A stretch of DNA of 64,000 bases from NCBI RefSeq assembly GCF_015291705.1, contig NZ_CP030050.1:1-64000 (forward strand), in the 5' to 3' direction. The notes beneath the pieces are model-generated. The model was not told the origin of the DNA. It ran no database searches and saw only the letters and a list, made by a program, of their open reading frames with translations. This DNA is from Bradyrhizobium arachidis. Its GTDB lineage: Bacteria > Pseudomonadota > Alphaproteobacteria > Rhizobiales > Xanthobacteraceae. The position numbers and the translations under genes were made by a program. Every line of letters begins with the position of its first letter. Position 1 is the first letter of the stretch. Positions 11,658 through 20,536 of this stretch are shown one piece after another.

Positions 11658-12142
11658 CAGGATCGGTTCGCGAAGTCCCCCCGAGTGTCGACGCCGGCGC
11701 GGTGCTATCAGGCGCGCAGTTCATCGACGCCTTTCGTGTCGAGGTCGGCGCGACGCAATTGAGCGCCCGCGAGGCCTGCACCCGAATGGTGCTGCATGGG
11801 CCGCGCTGGATCGATGCGCTGACGCGCTTGCGCAACATCTTGGTGAAACCCCTCGGACTGAAGACATCGGGCCAGGGCGCTCCGGCGCCGCACGGGATGA
11901 TCGGCCTGTTTCCAGTGCTGAGCGAAACGCCGGAGCGGCTGATCGCAGGGTTTGACGACTACCATCTCGATTTCCGCGTCGTGGTTGACGTCGCCGGCGA
12001 CGCGGCGGACCGACGGGTGACATTGACCACGTTGGTGCGGACCAACAATCTGCTCGGGCGTACCTACCTCACGCTGATCGTACCGTTCCACAAGCTCGTG
12101 GCCCGCAGCATGATGGGAGACGTCGTGGAGCCGGCGCGATGA
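11654..12142 (+). CDS. DUF2867 family protein
   Basis: A 162-residue soluble protein that I assign to the DUF2867 family from its pattern: a WIDALTRLRNILVKPLGLK helix early on, a central GLFPVLSETPERLIAGFDDYHLDFRV segment and a C-terminal TYLTLIVPFHKLVARSM. No biochemical role is established for the family. It begins at an ATG overlapping the MATE stop and ends at a TGA overlapping the start of the isomerase gene, so all three are translationally coupled. The pairing hints at handling of one small molecule by pump and enzymes, which is inference only. Confidence 0.75.
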   Translation: MTGSVREVPPSVDAGAVLSGAQFIDAFRVEVGATQLSAREACTRMVLHGPRWIDALTRLRNILVKPLGLKTSGQGAPAPHGMIGLFPVLSETPERLIAGFDDYHLDFRVVVDVAGDAADRRVTLTTLVRTNNLLGRTYLTLIVPFHKLVARSMMGDVVEPAR

Positions 12143-12795
12143 CGCTGTCCGTCGACCTCTTCTACTCCTACCGCAGTCCCTTCAGCTATCTGGCGCTGCC
12201 GAAGACGCTGAAGCTGGTCGCGGACTATGATCTCGCGGTCAACCTGCGGCCGGTTTATCCGCTCGCGGTGCGCGTGCCCGGCTTCTTCAAGAAGGCCAGC
12301 CCGAACTTCATTCGCTATGTGGTGCTCGACAGCACGCGCGTGGCGCAGCACGAGGGCATTCCGTTCCGCTTTCCGAGGCCAGATCCGATCGTGCAGGACA
12401 AGGTGACGTTCGATGTGGCGGCCGAGCAGCCCTACATCCACCGGCTGACCCGGCTGGGCGCGATGGCGCAGCTCGAGGGCCGCTCGCTCGCCTTCACCGA
12501 TGCGATCGCGCGCGTGCTGTGGGACGGCGCGGTGGCGGGCTGGAACGAGGGCGACCACCTCGCGCGCGCGGCCGAAAAGGCCGGCTTCGACCTCGCCGCG
12601 ATGGATCAAGCGATCACGACCGATCCGGATCGCTACGAGCACGTGATCGCGGAGAACGAGAAGGACCATGCGGCGTCAGGCCATTGGGGCGTGCCGACCT
12701 TCGTGTTCGAGAACGAGCCGTTCTTCGGCCAGGACCGCATCGATCTGCTGCTCTGGCGCATGCAGAGCAAAGGCCTGACCAGGCGCCAGCCGTGA
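12139..12795 (+). CDS. 2-hydroxychromene-2-carboxylate isomerase / DsbA-like protein
   Basis: A 218-residue protein of the thioredoxin-fold DsbA/GST-kappa family. It begins VDLFYSYRSPFSYLALP, the typical HCCA-isomerase N-terminus, in which Ser replaces the catalytic Cys pair of true disulfide oxidoreductases. The late GVPTFVFENEPFFGQDRIDLL carries the conserved cis-Pro and the ending pattern of the family. Family members isomerise ring-cleavage intermediates in naphthalene-type degradation, often with glutathione. No other degradation genes lie nearby, so the real substrate is open. It overlaps the preceding gene by ATGA. Confidence 0.85.
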   Translation: MTLSVDLFYSYRSPFSYLALPKTLKLVADYDLAVNLRPVYPLAVRVPGFFKKASPNFIRYVVLDSTRVAQHEGIPFRFPRPDPIVQDKVTFDVAAEQPYIHRLTRLGAMAQLEGRSLAFTDAIARVLWDGAVAGWNEGDHLARAAEKAGFDLAAMDQAITTDPDRYEHVIAENEKDHAASGHWGVPTFVFENEPFFGQDRIDLLLWRMQSKGLTRRQP

Positions 12796-12869
12796 TGGCG
12801 TGAACCGGTTTCCCTGAGATCGCGACTGAGACATGGCGCCCCGATGCCGGCGGCGCCTTCGGAGGTCGC

Positions 12870-14192
12870 ATGCATCTGGCAAAGTTCTTCCACCGTCCAC
12901 CCGGCGACGACGATCGCGAGCTGATGCTGATTCCGGGCGGCGATCCCATGGTGATCGGCGTTCGCATGAACCGGCAGGACGATCCGGAATCGGATCAGTA
13001 TCTGCGCGAGGAATTTTCCGACATTGACGACGCCGTCTCAGCTTTCCGCCGCCATGTCGCCGAACTCGTCGCGTCCGGCTATGTCGAGACCAGCCATACC
13101 AACTACACGCTACGCGACCTCGGACCTGATCCGCAGGCCAAGCCGGATTGGCAGAAGGGGCTCGATGAGCTGATGATCCTCGCGTTCAGCACGCCGCTGG
13201 CCGAGCAGGCGAAGCAGATCGAAGCGCTCAGGGGCACGCCGGCCGAGCACGAGCCGCTCTATCTCTGGCTCGCCGCCGATCACGGCAAGGCCGCAGGCGA
13301 GGAGTTCGCGCAGACCCTGCGCTATGCCGAGCAGGCGCGCGATGCGATCAACGCGCGGCGGGCATCTCGGCAGGCCCATTATGCATGGTCCATCTCCGAG
13401 CAGGACCTCGAAGGAGAAATCCTGGAGTTGCTGAGCAGTCTCTATCTTCTCGCCAGCAATCCAGCCGCCTCGCTGGCGATCATCGAGCATTTGTGCCGGA
13501 CCGCTCCGAGCCATGATCGCATTCGCCAGCGTGCCGAGCTTCTCTGCGGCTTCTTTCCCGAACGGAGGGAGGAGGCCTTCGACGATGCCTATCAATGGTC
13601 GCGCTTCGGCGGCTACGACGTCATCTTGCTGTTTCCCGAGTATGCGGAATATGCAGCACGGCGCAGGGAAGGGACATCTGCCAAGGGCTGGCGCTGGCGA
13701 CCCGCTACGCCGGTCAGCGCCGCAGATATCAGCGCCGCCGAGCAGGCGCTTGGCGTCCGGCTCCCCGAGGACTATCGCAATTTCCTGCTGACCCGCGGCG
13801 AGACCGAGCTGCTGGTTCGCCTGCCTGAATCCTCCTCCGAGCTGCGGTTCTATGCGCCGGGCGAGCTCGCCACGCAGCTGCGCAATGTCCTCGACTTCAT
13901 CGCCTATTCCGAGGATGAGCTCGAGGAGGCCTGCGCCTATTTCCGCAAGGAGTACGGTGTTTCATTGAAGCACCTGATTCCGATTGCCGAACCCTCGCAA
14001 CTCAGCCGCTGCCTGCTGCTCCATCTCGAGCCTGGGGAGCGCTATGGCTGGTGCTTCCAATGGGATCATGACGGCGGGTGGGAATTGGAACAGCCGCAAC
14101 CGAGTTTCGACGTTGCATTGAAGGCGCTGACAGACGGCATCGAGAGGCGTGATGCAACGCAGCTCGCGTTTTTCGATCTCTCTAGCGGGTGA
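12870..14192 (+). CDS. SMI1/KNR4 (SUKH) domain protein
   Basis: A 440-residue protein. Residues about 281-425 carry a SUKH (SMI1/KNR4) domain, recognised by ISAAEQALGVRLPEDYRNFLLTRGE and the later LIPIAEPSQLSRCLLLHL and WCFQWDHDGGWEL. The N-terminal 85 residues (IGVRMNRQ...AVSAFRRHVAELVASGYVE) resemble a WGR-like module. The middle is helical, perhaps TPR-like. SUKH proteins are common immunity proteins against polymorphic toxins, and some act as scaffolds. No toxin gene lies nearby. A 25-base repeat shared with 8411 follows. Function unknown. Confidence 0.8.
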   Translation: MHLAKFFHRPPGDDDRELMLIPGGDPMVIGVRMNRQDDPESDQYLREEFSDIDDAVSAFRRHVAELVASGYVETSHTNYTLRDLGPDPQAKPDWQKGLDELMILAFSTPLAEQAKQIEALRGTPAEHEPLYLWLAADHGKAAGEEFAQTLRYAEQARDAINARRASRQAHYAWSISEQDLEGEILELLSSLYLLASNPAASLAIIEHLCRTAPSHDRIRQRAELLCGFFPERREEAFDDAYQWSRFGGYDVILLFPEYAEYAARRREGTSAKGWRWRPATPVSAADISAAEQALGVRLPEDYRNFLLTRGETELLVRLPESSSELRFYAPGELATQLRNVLDFIAYSEDELEEACAYFRKEYGVSLKHLIPIAEPSQLSRCLLLHLEPGERYGWCFQWDHDGGWELEQPQPSFDVALKALTDGIERRDATQLAFFDLSSG

Positions 14193-14260
14193 GCTCGAGC
14201 AATCGCGTCAATGGAAGTACGTTCCCTCCCGCAAGGTGCGGGGCGCATTTGTACGGCCTG

Positions 14261-14285
14261 AGCGGGCGTCTCGAAGGATGGCCGC
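14261..14285. repeat. Half-copy of the family 2 element
   Basis: Twenty-five bases identical to 8411-8435, without the left arm of that palindrome. It lies in the 120-base gap between the SUKH gene and the convergent FUSC gene. Confidence 0.6.
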
Positions 14286-14312
14286 AGGAAGCCGCTTCCA
14301 TATGCGATTGCC

Positions 14313-15425
14313 CTACTCCGCCACACGCGCCGACTTGTCACTTGCCTCCGACCATTCGCCGACGACACGATCGAGGTCGCACAGGTTCTGGTGCATCTGC
14401 TCCAAGGAGAAGCCGAGCGCGAAGAAGCGCTCGGCGGTGTCACCGGGCTGGCCGCGGATCAGGCCGTCCTGGCGGACGGAGGTGACCGCCTCGGCGTAGT
14501 GCTGGAGCGCGACGTGGACCGGATGGATCGCCGGCGCGCCGGCGCCCTCGCGCAGGGCCGCGGCGGCCGCGCGCAGGAAGCGCGCGATCACCGTCGAGAC
14601 CTCCGTCAAGGGCGCAGCTAACCGCATCTGCACCTCGACCGGCAATGGCACCACCGTGGCGCGGCCGATCATCACGACGTCGTGGCGCAGCCGCAGCACG
14701 GTTCGCAGCAAGGGACCCGTGTCGGGCCCGCTCGACAGCCGCGCGGCGCGCTCGCGCTCGGCCTCGGCGCCAATGGCATTCATGCCGACCATGGCGGTGC
14801 CGATGCCGTCCTGGATCCGGTGCAGCGCATCGTTGTCGCGGCCGCGGGTCAGGCCGGCGAGCAGTTCGGTGAAGGCATCGGCGATCAGCTCGAGCAATTG
14901 TGCGGCCACGGCACGGATCTGCCGCACCGCGCGCGAAGGCAGCACCACGAACGAGACGAGCAATCCGGTGACCGCACCGACGCCAACCTCGCTGACACGG
15001 TCGATCGCCGAGGTCATGGGATCGGAGTGATGCATGGTCGGGACCAGCAGCACGATCACGGCCGTCACCGTCGCGGCGCTCAGACTCGGATTGATCGCGG
15101 CGATGAAGGCGAGCGGAGCGACCGAGAGCACCAGCAGGCCAAGCAGGCCCGCCTCACTCGAATAGGGGATCAGGATCGCGATGGCGCCGCCATAGATCGC
15201 GCCGCCGATGGTGCCGAGCACATAGTCACGCGTCGCCTTCAGCGAACGGCCGACGCTCATCTGGGTCACGATCAGCGAGGTCAGGACAGCCCAGAGCGGC
15301 AGCAAGAGATGCAACGCGGTGGCGATCGCATAGGCCGCGGTCGCGGCCACGGTGACCCGGATCGCCAGTCCCAGCTGCGTCCGCCGCGACCGGATCCGCT
15401 CGAACACCTTGCCTGAGAATGCCAT
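14313..15425 (-). CDS. FUSC family (aromatic acid exporter-like) membrane protein
   Basis: A 370-residue protein with N-terminal membrane helices: AIRVTVAATAAYAIATAL, LWAVLTSLIVTQMSVG, IGGAIYGGAIAILIPY, LGLLVLSVAPLAFIAAI, AATVTAVIVLLVPT and VGVGAVTGLLVSFVVLPS. A soluble helical C-terminal half follows (about residues 170-370). The GRSLKATRDYVLGTIGGAIYG motif is typical of FUSC / AaeB-type exporters of aromatic acids and of related threonine-rich efflux proteins. The start at 15425 gives an N-terminus suited to the first helix; the frame is open further upstream, without homology. It is divergent from the MmgE/PrpD gene across a 119-base gap. Confidence 0.85.
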   Translation of the reverse strand: MAFSGKVFERIRSRRTQLGLAIRVTVAATAAYAIATALHLLLPLWAVLTSLIVTQMSVGRSLKATRDYVLGTIGGAIYGGAIAILIPYSSEAGLLGLLVLSVAPLAFIAAINPSLSAATVTAVIVLLVPTMHHSDPMTSAIDRVSEVGVGAVTGLLVSFVVLPSRAVRQIRAVAAQLLELIADAFTELLAGLTRGRDNDALHRIQDGIGTAMVGMNAIGAEAERERAARLSSGPDTGPLLRTVLRLRHDVVMIGRATVVPLPVEVQMRLAAPLTEVSTVIARFLRAAAAALREGAGAPAIHPVHVALQHYAEAVTSVRQDGLIRGQPGDTAERFFALGFSLEQMHQNLCDLDRVVGEWSEASDKSARVAE

Positions 15426-15544
15426 TGTCGAATGTCCCGGTCCGATCCCCGTAGGGCCAAAGCATAGCTGATGCCCGCGGCCGCAAGGCCGCTTGAAAGG
15501 CCAAATCAGCCCGCCTAACTTGCGCGCCAAAACGAGGAAACACG

Positions 15545-16912
15545 ATGGCCCACGAAACCGCAACGCTCGCCGCCTATGTCGTCAATCTGAAATACCAGGA
15601 TATTCCGGCGGAGGTGCTGGATCGCGCCAAGGTGCTGACGCTGGACTTCCTCGGCAGCGCCATCCGGGCTAGGTCCGAAGCGGAATCCACCCCCTCGATC
15701 CTGAAGATGCTGGAAGCGCTCGCGCTCGACACCAAGGGCGAGTCCACCGTGTTCGGCGACACCAAGACCTGGACACCGGCGGTGGCGGCTCTCCTCAACG
15801 GCGCGCTCGGCCATTCCCTCGACTTCGACGACACCCACGCCGATTCCTCGCTGCATCCGAGCGCGCCGGTGGTTCCCGCCGCCTTCGCCGTCGGCGAGAT
15901 GGTCGGCGCCTCGGGCCGCGACGTGCTGACCGCGATCGTGGCGGGCTATGAAGTCTGCTGCCGGCTCGGCAACGCGCTCGATCCGACCTCGCATTATGCG
16001 CGCGGCTTCCACCCGACCGCGACCGCGGGCACCTATGGCGCGGCCGCGGCGGCCGGCAAGCTGTTTGGTCTCTCCGAGCAGCAGATCATCTCCGCCTTCG
16101 GCGTCTCCGGCAGCCAGGCTGCGGGCTCGCTGCAATTTCTGGTCAACGGCGCCTGGAACAAGCGCTACCAGGTCGGCGCCGCCGCGATGAACGGCGTGAT
16201 TGCCGCAACATTGGCGCGCAACGATTTCGTCGGCTCGACGGAATCGGTCGAGGGCAAGCATGGCCTGCTCGCCGGCTACACCGACGATGCACATCCGGAC
16301 AAGGCGGTGGCCGAGCTCGGCAAGACCTACGAGACCATGAAGATCGGCGTGAAGCCGTATCCGAGCTGCCGCTACACGCATGCCGCGATCGACGCGCTGA
16401 TCGCGATGCGGCGCGAGCACAATCTGACCCCCGACCAGGTCAAGCGCGTCGAGATCGGCCTGCATCGCAACGGCATTACGCTCACCGGCGATGCCGCGAC
16501 CAAGCGCCACCCGCGCTCGATCGTCGGCGGCCAGTTCTCGATGTTCTTCACCGGCGCGCTCGCACTCGACCAGGGCTCATTCGGCTGGGACGACTATAAC
16601 CGCCTTGGCGATGCCGCCATCGACGCGCTCGCCGACAAGTTCGACGTGGTGCAGGACGACCGCCTCGAGGTCGGCCGCACCCACCCGTTCGGCGCACGCG
16701 TCAGCATCACGACGGACGATGGCGTGCATGAGCGGGTCTATGCCGATCCCTCGGGCGAGCCAACGTCTTTCCCGGACACTAAGGCCATGCAGCAGAAGTT
16801 TCTGACCTTGGCGCGCCCGGTGCTGAACGCGCGGGCGGAGAAGTTCGCCGATGCGATCATGACGCTGGAGCGGTTCGATCGCGTGGCCAAGGCGACGGAG
16901 CTGGGGAGGTAG
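15545..16912 (+). CDS. MmgE/PrpD family protein
   Basis: A 455-residue protein matching the MmgE/PrpD family (2-methylcitrate dehydratase, cis-aconitate decarboxylase and relatives). Seen motifs are DFLGSAIRARSEAESTP, LNGALGHSLDFDDTHADSSLHPSAPVVPAA (the conserved active-site block), GYEVCCRLGNALDP, GFHPTATAGTYGAAAAAGKL and KPYPSCRYTHAAIDA. Many members have unknown substrates, and no prpB/prpC genes are near, so a methylcitrate role is not supported. GAGGAAA precedes the ATG. A long repeat follows the stop. Confidence 0.9.
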   Translation: MAHETATLAAYVVNLKYQDIPAEVLDRAKVLTLDFLGSAIRARSEAESTPSILKMLEALALDTKGESTVFGDTKTWTPAVAALLNGALGHSLDFDDTHADSSLHPSAPVVPAAFAVGEMVGASGRDVLTAIVAGYEVCCRLGNALDPTSHYARGFHPTATAGTYGAAAAAGKLFGLSEQQIISAFGVSGSQAAGSLQFLVNGAWNKRYQVGAAAMNGVIAATLARNDFVGSTESVEGKHGLLAGYTDDAHPDKAVAELGKTYETMKIGVKPYPSCRYTHAAIDALIAMRREHNLTPDQVKRVEIGLHRNGITLTGDAATKRHPRSIVGGQFSMFFTGALALDQGSFGWDDYNRLGDAAIDALADKFDVVQDDRLEVGRTHPFGARVSITTDDGVHERVYADPSGEPTSFPDTKAMQQKFLTLARPVLNARAEKFADAIMTLERFDRVAKATELGR

Positions 16913-16924
16913 GAGCCGTCTCTT

Positions 16925-17075
16925 CGCCTCTCCCCGCTTGCGGGGAGAGGCCGGAATGCGCGCGACGCGCGGATTCCGGGTGAGGGGGACTCTCCACCAA
17001 TCCGACTCTCACCTCCCTTGCGGAGACTCCCCCTCACCCCAACCCTCCCTCCGCAAGCGGGGAGAGGGGGAAGAG
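16925..17075. repeat. Dispersed inverted-repeat element overlapping a gene end
   Basis: Several arms of the gcctctccccgc / gcggggagagg family in inverted arrangement, with a ccccctcacccc block inside. Related units lie at 18640-18785 and at about 9993. The right part forms the C-terminal codons of the serine hydrolase gene on the minus strand (from 17009). Confidence 0.75.
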
Positions 17076-18478
17076 GTGGTGCGCGTCGCGGTCACCACAT
17101 CGCGCACGAGATCGAACACGCCGTCCGCTTCCGGCGGCCAGTTCGGCGAGCGGCCCATCCGCACGATCACCAGCTTCTCCGACGGGATCACGATGGTGTA
17201 CTGCCCGATCGTGCCCTTGGCGAAGAACGCATCGCGCGGCCAGCCATGCTCCACGCGGAAGTTGGCGCCAAAGCTCTCGCCCTGGTTGGTCCAGAAGCCC
17301 GCGCCGATGCCGACCCATCCGCCCGGTGTGGCCGTGGCCGAATAGTTCACCCAGCCCTCCGGCAAGATGCGCTTGCCGCCGGCGACGCCGTCATTGAGAT
17401 AGAGCTGGCCGAAGCGCGCCCAGTCGCGCGCCGACGCCAGCATCTCGCTCGAGCCCTCGATGGTGCCTGAGCCGTCGAGCTGGAGGGTGACATGGCGCAT
17501 GCCGAGCGGCGCGAACAATTCGCGGCGCGCGAAGCGCAGCGCATCTGCGGGATTGCCGCCAGCGGCATTGCGGATCAGATGCGAGAGGATGAGCATGTTG
17601 CCGTCGTGATAATTCCACGCCGTGCCAGGCGCGGTGGCAAGCGGCATGCTCGCGGCGTAAGTGGCCATGTCGTTCTCGACGAACTTCATGCGGTTGACAG
17701 GCTCGAAGGCGGAGCCGAGCGAAGCCTGCAACGAGCTGCCGAGCGCGAGGCCCGCCGTGTGGCGCAGCAGCTGATCGACGGTGATGGCATGGCGCGGATC
17801 ATTGGGATTTTTCCAGGCGGCAACCGGTCCGGGTCCGTCGAGCTTCAGCTTGCCCTGGCGCACGAGAATGCCTGTCAGCGCCGAGATCACCGATTTGGTC
17901 ATGGAGAAGCTGAGCAGCGGCGTCTCCGGCCCGATGCCGTCGGTATAGCGCTCGGCGATGATGCGGCCCGCCTTCATCACGACGACGGCGCGGGTGCGGC
18001 GGTAGGGCGGCTGCGCGGGCTCGGTGAAGGCGCGGTCGAGTGCGACGGCCAAGCCCTCGCTCTGCGGCGGCACGAGAGCGGGGCCGGCGATCTCCGGCAA
18101 TAGCGCGGGCTGCCTCTCGTCCGGCGGTGGCGCCACGTCGGTGAGGCCAGTGCCGTGCTCGAGCGTGCAGCCGAGCCCCTCGCGATAGACGGCATGGCTG
18201 CGGCCGATGCCGAACAGCGTCACCGTGACGTCCTTGCGCGCGCGGTCGACCCGAAAATCCATCGCCCAGGTGATCAGGCCGGTCCCGGGCATCGCGTCGT
18301 TGGTCTCGGTGAAGTTGCGGAAGGGGTCGAGGCCGGAGACGAACGTCTCCGAGCACAGGATGTCGGCGACGAAGCCGGTCGCGACCTTCGGCACGTCGCG
18401 GGCCCGGGCGGCGCCGAGCGCGAGGCCGGCACAGGCGATGGTGGTGGTGAGGAGGACGATCTTGCGGCGGCGGGTCAC
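17009..18478 (-). CDS. Exported serine hydrolase (class C beta-lactamase fold)
   Basis: A 489-residue protein with a signal-like N-terminus (KIVLLTTTIACAGLALGA). It has the serine beta-lactamase/esterase motifs SMTK (Ser192-Lys195), YHDGN (Tyr290) and a late YTIVIPSEKLVIVRMG strand in the KTG position. It resembles 6-aminohexanoate-dimer hydrolase and EstB-type esterases more than drug-inactivating enzymes; the substrate is unknown. The last 20 or so residues (SSPSPRLRREGWGEGESP...) come from a dispersed intergenic repeat, so the native stop was probably lost. Divergent from nothing close; a 312-base gap lies upstream. Confidence 0.85.
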   Translation of the reverse strand: MTRRRKIVLLTTTIACAGLALGAARARDVPKVATGFVADILCSETFVSGLDPFRNFTETNDAMPGTGLITWAMDFRVDRARKDVTVTLFGIGRSHAVYREGLGCTLEHGTGLTDVAPPPDERQPALLPEIAGPALVPPQSEGLAVALDRAFTEPAQPPYRRTRAVVVMKAGRIIAERYTDGIGPETPLLSFSMTKSVISALTGILVRQGKLKLDGPGPVAAWKNPNDPRHAITVDQLLRHTAGLALGSSLQASLGSAFEPVNRMKFVENDMATYAASMPLATAPGTAWNYHDGNMLILSHLIRNAAGGNPADALRFARRELFAPLGMRHVTLQLDGSGTIEGSSEMLASARDWARFGQLYLNDGVAGGKRILPEGWVNYSATATPGGWVGIGAGFWTNQGESFGANFRVEHGWPRDAFFAKGTIGQYTIVIPSEKLVIVRMGRSPNWPPEADGVFDLVRDVVTATRTTSSPSPRLRREGWGEGESPQGR

Positions 18479-18790
18479 GGGCTTTCTCTCCGGCTAAAGG
18501 GACGTGGCGGGAGGAAGCCGGAGCGGGCGGAGAAGCGCTCGCCGGATTTGGAAATGGGCTGGTTGAATATGGGCGGGGCTGGTCGATTTTGGAATAAGTC
18601 AATTATTTGAAAGCAATACGAAAATGCCACCGCGGCGGTGGTACGCTCCCTCGCCCCGTTCTTACGGGGAGAGGGTTGGGGTGAGGGGCCTCTCTCCACG
18701 AGCGGGATGGCAGTGAGACCTGTACCCCCTCACCCGGATCGCAAGAGCGATCCGACCTCTCCCCGCAAGCGGGGAGAGGTGAAGAACGCG
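18479..18790. repeat. 312-base gap with a dispersed repeat and likely promoter
   Basis: No gene is seen. Bases 18479-18640 become AT-rich toward 18590-18625 (aagtcaattatttgaaagca) and likely hold the promoter of the serine hydrolase on the minus strand. Bases 18645-18785 are a dispersed inverted repeat (ctctccccgc / gcggggagag arms) related to that at 16925. Confidence 0.55.
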
Positions 18791-19849
18791 TCACGCCGCA
18801 TTCACCTTCAGCCGCCGGTATTCCGTCGGCGTCACGCCGGTGACCGCCTTGAAGGCGCGGTTGAAGGGGCCGAGCGACTGGAAGCCGGCGTCCATGGCGA
18901 TGGTGATGACGGGAACCTCGGCCTGGGCGGGATCGGCGAGCGCGGCCTTGGCTTCCTCGATGCGGTGGTTGTTGAGGAACACATTGAAGTTGCGGTAGCC
19001 GAGGCGCTGGTTGATCAGCCGGCGCAGCCGGTATTCGGGAATCTTCAGCCGGCCCGCCAGCGCGCCGATTGTGATGTTCTCCTGGCGATAGATCCGCTCG
19101 TCCGCCATGAGCCGCATCAGGGCTTCGATGAGCTTTTGGTCGGCAGCGTCATCCGTGGCTTGCGGACTGAAAACAACCGCTGGCGCGGCCTCCACTGCGG
19201 CCGGGAACAGATCGGCACCGTCGACGTGCATCATCGCATAGGCAATCCCCGCAACGATGCAGGCGAGCACGCCGCTATTGATCGTGTTGGCGACATCGCC
19301 CGCGCTGCCGGCAACGAGGATCTGAAGCACCGCATTCACCCCGCCATAGAGCGCGGCGGCGCAAACGATGAAGACACGAACATTGCGGCGGCGTTCGACC
19401 AGATCCGCCGGCCACGACTTGATCATCTGCGCGACTGCCAGCGCGATGAAGCCGAGCACGATCAGATCGACCGCGATGATGGAGAAGCGCGCGTTGCCGC
19501 CGGGAGCGAACCAGAGGCATCCAACAAAGCTGAAGGCAGTAACCAGCGCCCAGACCAATCCGTGCCACCCGCGCAGGCGAAACTCATCGTCAAACAGCGC
19601 GCGCGTGAACAGCCAGAACACCACGATGTTGCCGGTCGACAGCGCGATCAGCGGGGCGTGCCACGCCGCAACCAGCGACGTAACGCCGACCGAATAGCTC
19701 GCCGCATGCGCGGCCGAGCCGAGTGCGAAGGCCGCGCCGAGGCGTCCTGCCAGCACATTGCGGAAATCGGAGACCAATGACGCCGCCAGCACCAGCAGCA
19801 GCGCGACGCTGGCGGCGCGAAAGGCGAGTTCAAGGTTGGTCAGCAGCAT
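18791..19849 (-). CDS. AraC family regulator with an N-terminal membrane domain
   Basis: A 352-residue protein. Residues 1-210 hold about six or seven hydrophobic segments (for example ASVALLLVLAASLV, PLIALSTGNIVVFWLF, GLVWALVTAFSFVGCLWF, IIAVDLIVLGFIALAVAQM). Residues about 250-350 are an AraC/XylS DNA-binding domain with both helix-turn-helix units: ITIGALAGRLKIPEYRLRRLI and VPVITIAMDAGFQSLGPFNRAF, then GVTPTEYRR. This one-component design suggests a membrane sensor that binds DNA directly. Target genes are unknown. A GNAT gene lies upstream on the same strand, 53 bases away. Confidence 0.88.
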   Translation of the reverse strand: MLLTNLELAFRAASVALLLVLAASLVSDFRNVLAGRLGAAFALGSAAHAASYSVGVTSLVAAWHAPLIALSTGNIVVFWLFTRALFDDEFRLRGWHGLVWALVTAFSFVGCLWFAPGGNARFSIIAVDLIVLGFIALAVAQMIKSWPADLVERRRNVRVFIVCAAALYGGVNAVLQILVAGSAGDVANTINSGVLACIVAGIAYAMMHVDGADLFPAAVEAAPAVVFSPQATDDAADQKLIEALMRLMADERIYRQENITIGALAGRLKIPEYRLRRLINQRLGYRNFNVFLNNHRIEEAKAALADPAQAEVPVITIAMDAGFQSLGPFNRAFKAVTGVTPTEYRRLKVNAA

Positions 19850-19902
19850 CCGGTCGGTCCGCTTCGTCAGCGCCGCGAACTTAGGTCAGATCGGAGATCG
19901 AT

Positions 19903-20472
19903 TCAATTTCGCCGCCATGAAGCCCGCGACGTGATCCAGGCGTCGGCGGGCTTGCCGAACAGATCGATCTGCCGATCCTTCCGTGCACCCAGGCTGCGGG
20001 CCACAGCTTGCGATGGTGCATTTTCACTGTCGATACAGTGCATGATCTCGTCGATCTCAAAACTGTCGAACGACCAGTCGATCGATGCGCGGGCCGCTTC
20101 CACCGCGTAACCCTTGCCGCGAAATTCCCGGGCAATGCCCCAGCCGACCTCGAAGGCAGGCCAGCCCGGCGGGCACCAGGGACCAACGCGCCCGACATAT
20201 TTGCCGCTCGACTTCTCCTCGACCGCGAACATGCCAAAGCCGTAGAGCGCCCAATGCCCGGACATCACCGCGGCATTGCGCCAACCGCCGATCTCGGTGG
20301 TCACAGGCTTGCCGTCCGGCGCGATGAAGCGCGCCGTGCCGGGATCGGTCAGCATCATCGCGTTCGGCGCGATATCGCTGGCGCGCCACGGCCGCAGGAT
20401 CAGGCGTTCCGTCTCTATTCTGGGACCTGTGGCCTGAAGCAGAACAGCACCAGGCTTGAGCGGCGGAATCAT
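19903..20472 (-). CDS. GNAT family N-acetyltransferase
   Basis: A 189-residue protein of the RimJ/RimL-type GNAT group: IETERLILRPWRASDI at the start, FAVEEKSSGKYVGRVG (beta-4 region), EVGWGIAREFRGKGYAVEAARASIDW with the acetyl-CoA-binding RGKGYA, and IDSENAPSQAVARSLGAR near the end. Such enzymes acetylate amino groups of proteins or small molecules; the target is not predictable. The gene is divergent from the pirin gene across 64 bases. Confidence 0.88.
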   Translation of the reverse strand: MIPPLKPGAVLLQATGPRIETERLILRPWRASDIAPNAMMLTDPGTARFIAPDGKPVTTEIGGWRNAAVMSGHWALYGFGMFAVEEKSSGKYVGRVGPWCPPGWPAFEVGWGIAREFRGKGYAVEAARASIDWSFDSFEIDEIMHCIDSENAPSQAVARSLGARKDRQIDLFGKPADAWITSRASWRRN

Positions 20473-20536
20473 CTGTCTCCTCCCGTTCCCATCATTGTTC
20501 TGCTACGATCATACCAGCAAAGAACAGGAGTCCACC

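Noticed and set aside
16925..18785. Repeats that might be read as a CRISPR array
   Set aside because: The repeats are palindromic, unevenly spaced, scattered and have no spacer structure; no cas gene is present.
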